Assembly (NCBI GenBank): GCA_038916785.1
Contig: JBCLBO010000010.1
Span: 4,185 to 68,184 of the forward strand
From: VFKU01 sp038916785
GTDB taxonomy: Bacteria; Hydrogenedentota; Hydrogenedentia; Hydrogenedentales; GCA-2746185
Length of the DNA: 64,000 nt
Direction of reading: 5' to 3'
Shown: piece by piece, positions 1 to 11,057 of the stretch
Layout of the letters: every line of letters starts with the position of its first letter
Numbering within the stretch: the first letter of the stretch is position 1
Notes under the pieces: generated by a model
What the model was told of the DNA's origin: nothing
The model's database searches: none
Seen by the model: the letters and a program-made list of their open reading frames with translations, nothing else
Position numbers and translations under genes: made by a program

Positions 1-1829
1 ACGCGCCGGCCGACGTCGATTTCCTCGCGGGCATGAAGAACGTCCCGCTGCGCGTGGCCGTTGGGGCCTACCTCGACGAGACGGGCGAGAATTGCCACTG
101 GCACATTCCGGCGGCGCACTACCTCGAGACTTGGGGCGATGCGCGCGCCTTCGACGGCACGGTATCCGTCATTCAGCCGCTGATCGCGCCGCTCTACGAT
201 GGACGCTCGCCGCTCGAGGTGCTGTCCGCGCTGATGGACAAGGACCCGCGATCCGCGCACGACGTCGTCCAGGCGCAATGGAAACAGGACCGCACCGACG
301 CCGAGTTCGACACATTCTGGCGCACGGCGCTTAGCGAGGGCTACGTGACCGATACGGCGTTCCGGCCGTATCCGGCGAAGGTCCGCGGCGGGTTCGCGGG
401 CGACTATGCGCCGGCCGCGCTCGGCGCCGACGAATTTGAAGTGGCGATTTTGCCCGACTCCGGCGTGGGCGACGGCACCTGGTCGAACAACGCTTGGCTC
501 ATGGAATTGCCGCGTCCGCTCTCGAAAATCACGTGGGACAACGCGGTGTATATCGGGTATTCCACGGCGATAGAGAAGGGCGTCGAAGACGAGGATCTCG
601 TCGAAGTGACGTACAACGGCAAGACGGTCCGCGGACCGATTTCGGTCCAGCCGGGCCACGCGTCGAACACCGTGACGCTGCACCTGGGCTTTGGCCGGAC
701 GCGTTCGGGTAAGGTCTCGAACGACATCGGTTTCAACGTGTACCCGGTGATGACCACCGCGTCGCCGGCGATTGGGCGCGGCGCGAAAATCAGGAAGTTG
801 GCCGGCAAATATCCGCTGGCGCGCACCGAAGAACATTTCAATATGGAGAACCGCAATCTGGTCCGCCATGTGACGGCGGAGGCCTTCGCGGCCAACCCGC
901 ATCTGGTGCAACACGGCGAGCACGGCACGATTCACAATCCGACCGACGAACAGACCCTGTACGACCTTAAGGAGAAGAAGTGGGACGGCGACGCCTGGGG
1001 CATGACGATCGACCTGAACAGATGCACCGGGTGCAACGCGTGCATCATCGCGTGCCAGAGCGAGAACATCATCCCGGTCGTCGGCAAGGTCGAAGTGCGC
1101 AAGGGCCGCGAGATGCACTGGATTCGCCTGGATCGGTACTACGACTTGGGCCACGAGCACAAGTTCAAGAAACTGCCTGAGGCCGAACAGCGCCGCAAGC
1201 TGGACAATCCGAAGGTGTACTACCAGCCCGTGCCGTGCATGATGTGTGAGAACGCGCCCTGCGAGACGGTGTGCCCCGTGGGCGCGACGCAGCACAGCAA
1301 AGAAGGCCTGAACGAAATGGTCTACCAACGCTGCATTGGCACGCGCTACTGCTCGAACAACTGCCCTTACAAGGTGCGCCGGTTCAACTTCTATCATTAC
1401 AGCCGGACCCCGCTGGGCACGCGCGGCGACCGCGAGTTCGTCGTCGGGGTGGACTCCACCCACGTGACGCCGGAAAGCCTCAAGCCGATGCGCAATCCGG
1501 ACGTGTCGGTGCGGACCCGCGGCGTGATGGAGAAATGCACGTACTGTGTGCAGCGCATCAACGTCGCGCGGATTGACTCGAAGAAGACCGGCGCGCCGAT
1601 CCAGGACAGCCAGTTGGTGACGGCGTGCCAGCAGGCCTGCCCGGCCGCTGCGATCACCTTCGGAAACATCAACAATCCGGAGAGCGCGGTGAGCAAGCTC
1701 AAAGCGAGCCACCGGAACTATTCGATACTTGCGGACTTGAACACGCGGCCGCGCACGACGTACCTGGCGCGCGTGACCAATCCGAACCCGGACTTGGCGC
1801 AGCCGGAACCTGCGGAATCGGAAGCGTAA
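1..1829 (+). CDS. actB: Alternative complex III iron-sulfur subunit ActB, C-terminal part (5' end outside window)
   Basis: The frame is open from base 3 with no stop before the ATG at 33, so this is the 3' part of a longer gene; about 609 residues are visible of a family protein of roughly 1000. The first ~300 residues match the tail of the molybdopterin-oxidoreductase-like domain of ActB. The rest is a ferredoxin-like domain with cysteine clusters CTGCNACIIAC, CMMCENAPCETVC, CIGTRYCSNNC, CTYC and CQQAC. In the family these bind cubane Fe-S clusters and pass electrons from quinol towards the haem subunits. actC follows after 3 bases, so it opens the visible part of a respiratory operon. ActA (pentahaem) is expected upstream. 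Confidence 0.93.
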   Translation, partial: APADVDFLAGMKNVPLRVAVGAYLDETGENCHWHIPAAHYLETWGDARAFDGTVSVIQPLIAPLYDGRSPLEVLSALMDKDPRSAHDVVQAQWKQDRTDAEFDTFWRTALSEGYVTDTAFRPYPAKVRGGFAGDYAPAALGADEFEVAILPDSGVGDGTWSNNAWLMELPRPLSKITWDNAVYIGYSTAIEKGVEDEDLVEVTYNGKTVRGPISVQPGHASNTVTLHLGFGRTRSGKVSNDIGFNVYPVMTTASPAIGRGAKIRKLAGKYPLARTEEHFNMENRNLVRHVTAEAFAANPHLVQHGEHGTIHNPTDEQTLYDLKEKKWDGDAWGMTIDLNRCTGCNACIIACQSENIIPVVGKVEVRKGREMHWIRLDRYYDLGHEHKFKKLPEAEQRRKLDNPKVYYQPVPCMMCENAPCETVCPVGATQHSKEGLNEMVYQRCIGTRYCSNNCPYKVRRFNFYHYSRTPLGTRGDREFVVGVDSTHVTPESLKPMRNPDVSVRTRGVMEKCTYCVQRINVARIDSKKTGAPIQDSQLVTACQQACPAAAITFGNINNPESAVSKLKASHRNYSILADLNTRPRTTYLARVTNPNPDLAQPEPAESEA

Positions 1830-1832
1830 TCC

Positions 1833-3224
1833 ATGGCGACTGCACCGAAATTCGTAAACGCCGATCGGCCTGAGCTCAAGCCGATCGAACCGTTGCTTCG
1901 GCAGCCGCAGAATTACGAGTCGATTTCCGACGCGATCGGGTCGGTTATTCTCGAGAAGCCGCAGCCGCTGGGCTGGTGGCTCTCGGCCGCGGTGGGGTTC
2001 TTCTTCGTATGCGTGCTGGGCCTCTCGATCACGTACCTGTTCGTGGAAGGCACGGGCATCTGGGGCATTAACCAGCCGATCGGCTGGGGCTTCGCGATCA
2101 TCAACCTGGTCTGGTGGATCGGTATCGGCCACGCGGGCACGCTGATCTCCGCGATCCTCTTGCTGCTTCGGCAGGACTGGCGCAACGCGATCAACCGCTT
2201 CGCCGAGGCCATGACGATTTTCGCCGTGGCGTGCGCGGCGATGTTCCCCTTGCTGCACGCGGGGCGGCCTTGGGTGATTTTCTTCATCCTGCCGTACCCG
2301 AACACGCTGGCGCTGTGGCCGAATTTCCGCAGCCCGCTGGCGTGGGACGTGTTCGCGATCTCGACCTACGGATCGGTGTCGCTGCTGTTCTGGTACCTCG
2401 GGTTGGTGCCGGACTTCGCGATGTTGCGAGACCGCGCGAAGAACCGCTCGGTGAAGATCATCTACGGGATCATCTCGCTGGGCTGGCGCGGATCGGCCAA
2501 GCACTGGCTGCGCTACGAAATGTGTTCCCTGCTGCTCGCGGGCCTCTCGACGCCGCTGGTGGTCAGTGTGCACAGCATTATCAGCTTCGATTTCGCGATC
2601 GGCATCGTGCCCGGCTGGCACACGACGATTTTCCCGCCGTACTTCGTGGCGGGCGCGATTTACGCCGGGTTCGCGATGGTGCTCACGATCATGCTGCCGG
2701 TGCGCCGGTGGTACAAGCTCGAAAGCATCATCACGCTGAACCACATCAACAACATATCCAAGCTGATGCTAACGACCTCGCTGATCGTGTGCTACGGGTA
2801 CTTCGCGGAGGCGTTCTTCGCGTGGTACAGCGGCAACGACTACGAGCGGTTCATGATGTACAACCGCATGTTCGGGCCGTACTGGCCGGCGTACTGGATG
2901 CTGCTGTTCTGCAACTTCCTGGTGCCGCAGTTGCTGTGGTCCGCGCGGATTCGCATCAGCGAATGGCCGTTGTGGATCATCACGATCGTCATCGGCTGGG
3001 GCATGTGGCTGGAGCGCTACGTGATCGTCGTCACCAGTTTGACGCGCGACTTTATGCCGTCGATGTGGGGCACGTATCATGGCACGATTTGGGACTGGGG
3101 CACGTACCTCGGCACCTTGGGCTTTTTCGCCTTCTGTATGGCGCTGTTCATCCGGTTCCTGCCGATGATTGCCGTGCACGAGGTGCGCGTGACGCACCAC
3201 CAGGCGACGGGCCACGCCCACTGA
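1833..3224 (+). CDS. actC: Alternative complex III membrane subunit ActC (NrfD/PsrC family)
   Basis: A 463-residue polytopic protein of the NrfD/PsrC family with about ten hydrophobic segments. It starts 3 bases after actB. In alternative complex III, ActC is one of two quinol-site membrane subunits (the other is ActF) and docks the ActB Fe-S subunit. Family-typical stretches include GWGFAIINLVWWIGIGHAG near residue 90 and a conserved WHTTIFPPYFVAGAIYAG stretch in the middle. The C terminus is a short His-rich tail. Length and order (B-C-D-E-F) match the family, so the call is firm. Confidence 0.95.
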   Translation: MATAPKFVNADRPELKPIEPLLRQPQNYESISDAIGSVILEKPQPLGWWLSAAVGFFFVCVLGLSITYLFVEGTGIWGINQPIGWGFAIINLVWWIGIGHAGTLISAILLLLRQDWRNAINRFAEAMTIFAVACAAMFPLLHAGRPWVIFFILPYPNTLALWPNFRSPLAWDVFAISTYGSVSLLFWYLGLVPDFAMLRDRAKNRSVKIIYGIISLGWRGSAKHWLRYEMCSLLLAGLSTPLVVSVHSIISFDFAIGIVPGWHTTIFPPYFVAGAIYAGFAMVLTIMLPVRRWYKLESIITLNHINNISKLMLTTSLIVCYGYFAEAFFAWYSGNDYERFMMYNRMFGPYWPAYWMLLFCNFLVPQLLWSARIRISEWPLWIITIVIGWGMWLERYVIVVTSLTRDFMPSMWGTYHGTIWDWGTYLGTLGFFAFCMALFIRFLPMIAVHEVRVTHHQATGHAH

Positions 3225-3239
3225 ACGAAGGGTCAATTG

Positions 3240-3797
3240 ATGAGCTATACACACGACAACGGACCGAAAGTATTCGGGATCGTCGCGGAATATGACGATC
3301 CGGGCGCGGTGCTGGGCGCGGCCAAGCGGGCCTACGCGGAGGGCTACCGCGAGATGGACGCGTACACGCCGTTCCCCGTGCACGGCTTGGCCGAGGCGCT
3401 GGGCATGCACAAGACGCGGCTGTCCGCGTTTACGCTGGTGGCCGGCCTGGCCGGCGCGGCGACGGGATTTTTGATGCAGTACATCGGCAATGTGTTGCAT
3501 TACCCCTACGACATCGGCGGCAAGCCGGTATTCAGTTGGCCGATGTACTTACCGATCACGTTTGAGACGACGATTCTGTTCGCGGCATTTACGACGGGCT
3601 TCGCGATGATCCTGCTGAACGGACTGCCGATGCTGTACCACCCGATGTTCAACGCGAAGAACTTCGATCGCGCGACGAGCGACCGGTTTTTCTTGTGCAT
3701 CGAGACGAAGGACAAGAAGTTCGACGCGCACAAGACCAGGGACTTCCTCCAGGGCTTGCAACCGCGGCCGCTCGAGGTGTCGGAGGTGGCGGAATGA
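3240..3797 (+). CDS. actD: Alternative complex III subunit ActD (DUF3341)
   Basis: A 185-residue protein with a soluble N-terminal domain and two transmembrane helices (about residues 60-80 and 105-130), the DUF3341/ActD layout. The N-terminal segment (KVFGIVAEYDDPGAVLGAAK) is the usual ActD opening, and the DAYTPFPVHGL stretch is highly conserved in the family. I prefer the ATG at 3240; an in-frame TTG precedes it directly. Its stop overlaps the actE start as ATGA, showing translational coupling. ActD is thought to brace the membrane core; no cofactor site is visible. Confidence 0.93.
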   Translation: MSYTHDNGPKVFGIVAEYDDPGAVLGAAKRAYAEGYREMDAYTPFPVHGLAEALGMHKTRLSAFTLVAGLAGAATGFLMQYIGNVLHYPYDIGGKPVFSWPMYLPITFETTILFAAFTTGFAMILLNGLPMLYHPMFNAKNFDRATSDRFFLCIETKDKKFDAHKTRDFLQGLQPRPLEVSEVAE

Positions 3798-4435
3798 TGC
3801 GACGGGTGTTCGCAAAGGCGGCGGGTGCGGCGATTTGCGCGTCGGCGCTGGCGGGTTGCCACCTCGACATGTGGAACCAGCGGCGTTACGAGGCGCTGGA
3901 GAAGGGCGACTTCTTCGGCAAGGGCGAGAGTTCCTCGCGCCTGCCGGTCGAGGGGACTGTTCCCTACCAGATGGCCAAGCTCGATACGCACTATTACCAG
4001 GGCCGGGTGAACGGCGAGCTCGTGGAGGAGTTGCCCGCGCAGGTCCCGCTCACGGCGGAGCTGATTCAGCGCGGCCATGACCGCTTTGGCATCTACTGCA
4101 GCCCGTGCCATGGCCTGACCGGGCACGCCGACGGCATGATCGTCCGCCGCGGTTTCCCGCAGCCGACGTCCTACTTGGATCAGCGGCTGCTCGAGGCGCC
4201 GCTGGGATATTTCTTCGATGTGATGAGCAACGGTTTCGGCCGCATGTACAGCTACGCGTCGCGCGTGCCGGTGGAAGACCGCTGGGCGATCGCGGTCTAC
4301 GTGCGCACGATTCAGTTGAGCCAGAACGCGACGCCGGACCTGTTGCCGCCCGACGTGCTCGAAGAAGCGCGACGTCCGCAGCCGGGGCAGGAAGCGACAG
4401 ACGCCGCGGCCGGAGGAGCCAGTCATGAACAGTAA
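3794..4435 (+). CDS. actE: Alternative complex III cytochrome c subunit ActE (lipoprotein)
   Basis: A 213-residue lipoprotein. The start at 3794 overlaps the actD stop by 4 bases; the longer upstream frame is not coding. Residues 1-22 form a lipoprotein signal with lipobox LAGC (Cys22). A single haem c site CSPCH lies at about residues 102-106, inside a cytochrome c fold. In alternative complex III, ActE is the monohaem subunit that hands electrons to the oxidase. Here the receiving haem is likely the cytochrome c domain of CoxB, encoded four genes downstream. Confidence 0.94.
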   Translation: MMRRVFAKAAGAAICASALAGCHLDMWNQRRYEALEKGDFFGKGESSSRLPVEGTVPYQMAKLDTHYYQGRVNGELVEELPAQVPLTAELIQRGHDRFGIYCSPCHGLTGHADGMIVRRGFPQPTSYLDQRLLEAPLGYFFDVMSNGFGRMYSYASRVPVEDRWAIAVYVRTIQLSQNATPDLLPPDVLEEARRPQPGQEATDAAAGGASHEQ

Positions 4436-5660
4436 GACGACTCTTCCCGATCGGCTGGCGCTGCTGCGCACGGCGGGCCCGATCCTGGCGGCGGCGGGGC
4501 TTGCGGCGGCGCTCGTGCTCGCACTGGCGTTCGGCCAGATCGAACTGTTTTTCGAGGCCACGTTCTATTCCTTCTGGATTCTGAATGGGCTGTGCCTGGG
4601 TTCGATGGCGCTGATAATGATTCACCATTTGACGGCGGGCGGCTGGAGTTTCATCGCGCAGCGGGTGTTCGAGGCGTTTACGCGGACCTTGCCGGTGCCC
4701 GCCGCAATGTTTGCGGTGGTCTATCTCGGGACGGTTTTCGGCTGGCACGGGATGTACGATGCGTGGATTCATCCCGAGAGTCACGCGGTCGAACTCAAAC
4801 GCGCTTATCTGAATATTCCGTTCTGGAGCGCGCGCGCGGTGTTCTATTTCACCGTGTGGTTCACCATCATCCACTTCTTCAACAAATGGTCGCGCGACCT
4901 CGAGAAGACGGGCGACGCGCTGATCACGCTGAAGTTCCGCGCGTGGGCGCCGTTCTCGCTGATCGCGTATTGCTTGACGATGACGTTTGCCGCGGTGGAC
5001 TGGGCGCAGTCGCTCGAGCCGGAGTGGTTCTCGACGATGTACGGGCCGCTGACGTGGATCAGCCAGGGGCTGACGACCTTTGCGGTGACGACGCTGATCC
5101 TCTCGCAGTTGCAGGGCGAAAAGCCGTTGTCGCGCTACATCCACGTCGACCACTTCCACATTTTCGGGACCTTCATGTGCGGCTTCATCGTACTCTGGAC
5201 CTACATGAGCTTCTCGCAGTTCCTGATTATCTGGTCGGGCAACCTGCCCGAAGAGATCGCGTATTACCTGGACCGGTCGCGCAATCACGTCTACCAGGTC
5301 GTGATTGCGATCATGATGCTGGGCCATTTCTTGTTGCCATTCATGGTGCTCCTGCAACGGCGGATCAAGCGCAACGTGACGACGCTGTGCTGGGTTGCGT
5401 TCTGGGTGATCGCGATGCGGCTGGTGGACATCTTCTTCTGGTTCAACCCGGCATTCCATCCCGGCGACGTGAGCGTGCCGTGGCGCGATATGCTGGTGTA
5501 CGCGTCGGCGTTGATTGGATTCGGTGGGCTATTCTTCTGGTACTTCCTGGGCCAGTTGACGCGGATGCCGCTGCTGGCGCTGAACGACCCGAGACTGTAC
5601 CAGGCGCTGAGCCCGGGCCATGGGCACGGCGCTGCCGAGGAGGCCGCCGAACATGCATGA
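4425..5660 (+). CDS. actF: Alternative complex III membrane subunit ActF
   Basis: A 411-residue polytopic membrane protein (about ten helices), the second NrfD-like subunit of alternative complex III. It overlaps the end of actE by 11 bases. Recognisable family stretches are HLTAGGWSFIAQRVFEA near residue 70, LNIPFWSARAVFYF near 125, and SFSQFLIIWSGNLPEEIAYY near 270. It ends in a His/Glu-rich tail that overlaps the next gene by 8 bases. Confidence 0.94.
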   Translation: MNSKTTLPDRLALLRTAGPILAAAGLAAALVLALAFGQIELFFEATFYSFWILNGLCLGSMALIMIHHLTAGGWSFIAQRVFEAFTRTLPVPAAMFAVVYLGTVFGWHGMYDAWIHPESHAVELKRAYLNIPFWSARAVFYFTVWFTIIHFFNKWSRDLEKTGDALITLKFRAWAPFSLIAYCLTMTFAAVDWAQSLEPEWFSTMYGPLTWISQGLTTFAVTTLILSQLQGEKPLSRYIHVDHFHIFGTFMCGFIVLWTYMSFSQFLIIWSGNLPEEIAYYLDRSRNHVYQVVIAIMMLGHFLLPFMVLLQRRIKRNVTTLCWVAFWVIAMRLVDIFFWFNPAFHPGDVSVPWRDMLVYASALIGFGGLFFWYFLGQLTRMPLLALNDPRLYQALSPGHGHGAAEEAAEHA

Positions 5661-6081
5661 ACACGGACACGGCACGCCCGAACAGAAGGGCTATGAAGTC
5701 AGCGACGTCCAGGTAAAGACACTCCTGTATGCGGGGTTGGGGATCGTCATCATGACGGCGGTCGCCTACGTGGTCGGGACCTTCACGACGAAGTATTTCC
5801 GCGCGCAACCGGCGATCGGCGATTACCGGGCGACGCCAGTAGCGCTCGAGGAGCAGGACAAACCCTGGGACCTGCCGACGCGGCTGCAAGTCGATCTGCC
5901 GGGCGCGCTGGTCGAGTTTCGCGCGGAACAAAATCAGGCCGCGAACAGCTTTGGTGTGGTGAGCGAGCAGCCGGAGATTTACAGAATCCCGGTGGAAACG
6001 GCGATGAAGATCGTGGCGGAGAAGGGCCTTCCGAAGTTTCCCAAAATCGCGGCCCCCGCGGAAGCAGAGGCCCCGAAGTGA
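5653..6081 (+). CDS. Small membrane-anchored protein of the ACIII/caa3 operon, function unknown
   Basis: A 142-residue protein starting at the ATG inside the end of actF. A His/Gly-rich cytoplasmic start (MHEHGHG) is followed by one transmembrane helix at about residues 23-43. An extracytoplasmic part of ~95 residues carries LPTRLQVDLPGALVEFRAEQ and YRIPVETAMKIVAEKGLP. The last motif recurs in small proteins beside SCO and caa3 genes in Acidobacteria-like and Planctomycetes-like operons (recalled, not searched). No cysteine or haem motif is present. Position between actF and sco suggests a role in complex assembly or in joining ACIII to the oxidase; this is inference. Confidence 0.8.
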   Translation: MHEHGHGTPEQKGYEVSDVQVKTLLYAGLGIVIMTAVAYVVGTFTTKYFRAQPAIGDYRATPVALEEQDKPWDLPTRLQVDLPGALVEFRAEQNQAANSFGVVSEQPEIYRIPVETAMKIVAEKGLPKFPKIAAPAEAEAPK

Positions 6082-6998
6082 CGGCGATGGGGTCCGATAG
6101 CGGCCGGCGCGTGCGGCGGGCGATCGCGATCGGTGCGGTGTGCCTGGCCGGCGCCGCGCGCGCGCAGATCGCGCCTGCGCCCTTCGAGCCGCTGAGTATC
6201 ACCGGGCCCGATCCGGCCGTGCGGTTCAAGGACATCAAGATTGAGCAGCACCTGGACGCGCAGGTCCCGCTCGACCTGGTCTTCCGCGACGAAAGCGGCA
6301 GCCAGATCGCCTTGGGCGAAGCGATCGACGGCAAGCCGGCGATCATGGCGCTCGTGTATTACCAGTGCCCCTCGCTGTGCAACGTCGTGCTGAACGGCGT
6401 CGAAGGTGTGATCGATGCGATGAAATACGAGATTGGCAAGGACTACTCGGTGATCACGGTGAGCATCGATCCCAAGGAGACGCCGGAGCTGGCGCGCGCG
6501 AAGAAGGCGGCGCACCTCGAGCGCCTCCACCGCGACGGCGCGGAGCAGGCCTGGCATTTCCTGACGGGCGACGAGGAAGCGATCGAGCGGCTGGCGGGCA
6601 CGGTGGGGTTCCGCTTCGCGTACGACGCGAAGACCGGGCAGTTTGCCCACGCGGGCGGCATCATGGTGCTGACGCCGCAGGGCCGGGTCGCGCGCTATTA
6701 TTACGGCGCGGAGTACATTCCTCGGGACATTGAGTTCGGTTTGGTCGAGGCTTCGGCGGGGAAAATCGGCAGCCTGGTGGATCAGTTGACGCTGCTGTGT
6801 TTTCGATACGACCCGGCGACGGGACACTACGGTTTCTATGTGATCGGCGCGATGCGAATCGCGGCCGGGCTCATGGTGGCCGGATTTGCTACGATGTACG
6901 CGATCCTTTATTTCAGATCGCGCCGGAATACGCGTGGCGGGGGCGGTGCGGCGGCGGGTGGGATGCCTGTGCAAGCCGGCCCGCTTCCCCGCGCATGA
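6078..6998 (+). CDS. SCO1/SenC-family copper chaperone for the oxidase CuA site
   Basis: A 306-residue protein with a signal peptide and a thioredoxin-like SCO domain. The copper site is visible: CPSLC at about residues 97-101 and the distal His in the FAHAGGIMV stretch near 195. A C-terminal transmembrane helix (IGAMRIAAGLMVAGFATMYA, about 257-276) anchors it, unlike the N-terminal anchor of many SCO proteins. The GTG at 6078 overlaps the previous stop; an ATG at 6087 is an alternative. Placement directly before coxB fits a CuA maturation role. Confidence 0.92.
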   Translation: MTAMGSDSGRRVRRAIAIGAVCLAGAARAQIAPAPFEPLSITGPDPAVRFKDIKIEQHLDAQVPLDLVFRDESGSQIALGEAIDGKPAIMALVYYQCPSLCNVVLNGVEGVIDAMKYEIGKDYSVITVSIDPKETPELARAKKAAHLERLHRDGAEQAWHFLTGDEEAIERLAGTVGFRFAYDAKTGQFAHAGGIMVLTPQGRVARYYYGAEYIPRDIEFGLVEASAGKIGSLVDQLTLLCFRYDPATGHYGFYVIGAMRIAAGLMVAGFATMYAILYFRSRRNTRGGGGAAAGGMPVQAGPLPRA

Positions 6999-7015
6999 CC
7001 TGAGGCGGCGACGAC

Positions 7016-8005
7016 ATGAATCTGGACAAACTCAATTACCTCTCGAACATCGAAATTTTCCCGATCGGCGCGTCGACCTTTGCCGACAAGGTTGACCCGA
7101 TGTTTTACTTTCTGTGCGTCCTTTCCATAGTTACGACCGTGGGCTTTTTCGCTGCGCTGGGTATTCTAGCGGTGGTGTATCGCCGCAAAGAAGGCGAGCC
7201 GCGCGAATCGCACCAGCTCCATGCGCCGATGCTGGAAATCATCTGGACGGTCGTTCCCTTCTTCATCTTTATCGGGGTGTTCGTGTGGGGCGCCAAGCTC
7301 TACGCCGATTACCTGAAGGTGCCGGAGGGTGCGCTCAATATCGACGTGATGGGCAAACAATGGATGTGGAAGGTGCAGCATCCGAACGGCGCGCGCGAGG
7401 TGAACGACCTGCACGTGCCGATCAACCAGCCGGTCCGCCTCTCGCTTTCCTCGCAGGACGTCATCCATGACTATGCGATTCACGCGTTTCGCGTCAAGCA
7501 GGATGTGATCCCCGGCCGCTTCATGTATCTTTGGTTCGAGGCGACCAAGCTGGGCACCTACACGATTTTCTGCCAGCAATACTGCGGCACGGAGCACGCG
7601 CAAATGGCGGGCCACGTGACCGTGCTCACGCCGGAGGGCTACGCCGAGTGGCTCTCGGGCGGACCGAAGAAGAGCCCGGTCGAGGCGGGCGAGTTCCTGT
7701 TCCAGCAGCGCGGCTGCATCACGTGTCACAGCGGGCTCAAGGACGCCCGCGGCCCCGATCTCAAGGGTGTGTTCGGGTCGACGGGCAAGATGGTCGACGG
7801 CGAGGAAGTGCTGAAGGACGAGAACTACTTGCAGGAGTCGATCCTGTATTCGAGCAAGCGCGTCCGCGAAGGGTTCACCCCGCTGATGCCGGCGTTCGCG
7901 AACCAGTTGACGGCGGACGACTTGAACAATTTGATCGCGTATATCAAGTCGTTGGGCGGCGATGCGGCGGTGGACGCCGCGGGCGCGCCGGCGGCGCCGA
8001 AATAA
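7016..8005 (+). CDS. coxB: Cytochrome c oxidase subunit II with fused cytochrome c domain (caa3 type)
   Basis: A 329-residue subunit II. Two N-terminal helices (about residues 28-56 and 72-94) are followed by the cupredoxin domain with CuA ligands His151 (in QDVIH) and the FCQQYCGTEHAQM loop (Cys186, Cys190, His194, Met197). A fused C-terminal cytochrome c domain carries CITCH at about 234-238 and ends in an Ala/Pro tail. The fused haem marks it as a caa3-type enzyme, able to take electrons directly from a neighbouring complex such as ACIII without a soluble cytochrome c. Confidence 0.96.
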   Translation: MNLDKLNYLSNIEIFPIGASTFADKVDPMFYFLCVLSIVTTVGFFAALGILAVVYRRKEGEPRESHQLHAPMLEIIWTVVPFFIFIGVFVWGAKLYADYLKVPEGALNIDVMGKQWMWKVQHPNGAREVNDLHVPINQPVRLSLSSQDVIHDYAIHAFRVKQDVIPGRFMYLWFEATKLGTYTIFCQQYCGTEHAQMAGHVTVLTPEGYAEWLSGGPKKSPVEAGEFLFQQRGCITCHSGLKDARGPDLKGVFGSTGKMVDGEEVLKDENYLQESILYSSKRVREGFTPLMPAFANQLTADDLNNLIAYIKSLGGDAAVDAAGAPAAPK

Positions 8006-8065
8006 GTCCGGATCGCGCGTAGGGTCCGGAAAACGTATCGAGCATATGGAGCGAGGCAGACGGCC

Positions 8066-9704
<1,639 letters not shown>

Positions 9705-9712
<8 letters not shown>

Positions 9713-10397
9713 GGCCGCGACACCTCCGGTGACGATGGGGCCGGCCAAGCCCATTGTGTCCAGCCAATACGTCACGCGCGAGCAGCAGACCGAGACGGCG
9801 TTTATCGGGATGTGGCTGTTCCTGATTCAGGAAATTATGTTCTTCGGCGGGTTGTTCGTGGCCTACGCGGTGTACCGCTACAAGTACCCGGTGACCTGGT
9901 ACGAGGGCAGCGCGCACCTGAACTACTGGATGGGCGGCGGCAACACGATCGTGCTGCTGCTGAGCAGCGTGACGATGGCGACGACGGTGTACGCCACGCA
10001 GAGCGGCAAGCGCCGGATGCAATTGTGGAACCTGTTTTTCACGCTGGTGCTCGGCACGGTGTTCCTCGTGGTCAAGTTCTTCGAGTACCGCGAGAAATTT
10101 GACCATGGCCTGTGGCCGGGCTGGAACTGGAACCCGGACCCGCTCGGGTTCACCGATCCCTCGCACGCGCAACTGTTCTTCATCCTGTATTTCATCATGA
10201 GCGGCATGCACGCATTCCACATGATCATCGGCATCGTGATCGGCGCGATTTTCTGGTACCTGTGCTATAAGCGCGAGTACGGTCCCAACAAGTATCTGCC
10301 GGTCGAGATGTTCGGGTTCTACTGGCACTTCGTCGATATCGTGTGGGTGTTCCTGTTCCCGATGCTCTACCTGGTCAGCGCGCCCGGCGCGCACTGA
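9705..10397 (+). CDS. coxC: Cytochrome c oxidase subunit III
   Basis: A 230-residue subunit III with about five to seven membrane helices. Typical motifs are FIGMWLFLIQEIMFFGGLF near residue 30 and the C-terminal HFVDIVWVFLFPMLYL. The ATG overlaps the end of coxA by 8 bases, so translation is coupled. It is slightly shorter than seven-helix forms but complete. Confidence 0.95.
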
Positions 10398-10448
10398 TCC
10401 GGGTGCGGCGGGCGGCGGACCAGAAGCGACCGAGAGGTATAGAGACCC

Positions 10449-10949
10449 ATGGCCCATAGAATCATTCCGGTGAAGTACTACCTGGTCAATGCCGTCATCC
10501 TGACTTTTCTGATGGCGCTTACGGTGTTGTTTGCCAAACACCCGGCGTTTCACTTCAGCGACAACCCGAACGGGATCAACCTCGCCATCGCGCTGGTGAT
10601 AGCGATCGCGAAGGCGGCGTGCATCGTGGCGATTTTCATGGGATCGTATTGGTCGAGCAGCCTGGTGCGTTTGTTGAGTGTGGCCGGGTTCGCTTGGCTG
10701 TGCATCTTCTTCATGTTTATGGCGACGGAATACGCGAACCCGCTCGAGGAATTCGGATCTCCCTACCTCGACCTCCAGACGCCCGGCGCAAACCCCCTGG
10801 CTGGCGGGCAGGACTTTCCGGTGGTCGGAGTTGAGCACGCTCCCGCGCGCGGCGGGAACTATGTGCCGCCGCCACACCTGTTTGGTCACGCCGAAGAGGC
10901 CGCGGCCGAGGGACACGGGGCAGAGGCGGCCCCTGCCGAGCACGACTGA
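10449..10949 (+). CDS. coxD: Cytochrome c oxidase subunit IV-like membrane protein
   Basis: A 166-residue protein with three hydrophobic helices in the first ~100 residues, as in the prokaryotic subunit IV (COX4_pro) family that closes caa3 operons. The KAACIVAIFMGSYW stretch around residue 57 is typical of that family. A longer than usual Pro/Ala/Glu-rich soluble tail with several His follows. It lies 51 bases after coxC and just before the operon's terminator. Confidence 0.85.
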   Translation: MAHRIIPVKYYLVNAVILTFLMALTVLFAKHPAFHFSDNPNGINLAIALVIAIAKAACIVAIFMGSYWSSSLVRLLSVAGFAWLCIFFMFMATEYANPLEEFGSPYLDLQTPGANPLAGGQDFPVVGVEHAPARGGNYVPPPHLFGHAEEAAAEGHGAEAAPAEHD

Positions 10950-10965
10950 TCGCTGAAATCTTTTG

Positions 10966-11004
10966 CCGGGCGCGCGGGCGAGTCTCGCGCGCCCGGTTCT
11001 ATTT
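10966..11004 (+). terminator. Rho-independent terminator of the ACIII-cox operon
   Basis: An 11-bp perfect GC stem (10966-10976 with 10986-10996) and a 9-base loop are followed by TTCTATTT. It sits 17 bases after the coxD stop and faces the convergent gene at 11058. Confidence 0.8.
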
Positions 11005-11057
11005 AGCGATCAACACAGAGTCGCGGAGAACACCGAGAGGCATTGGCGCGGGGGCGG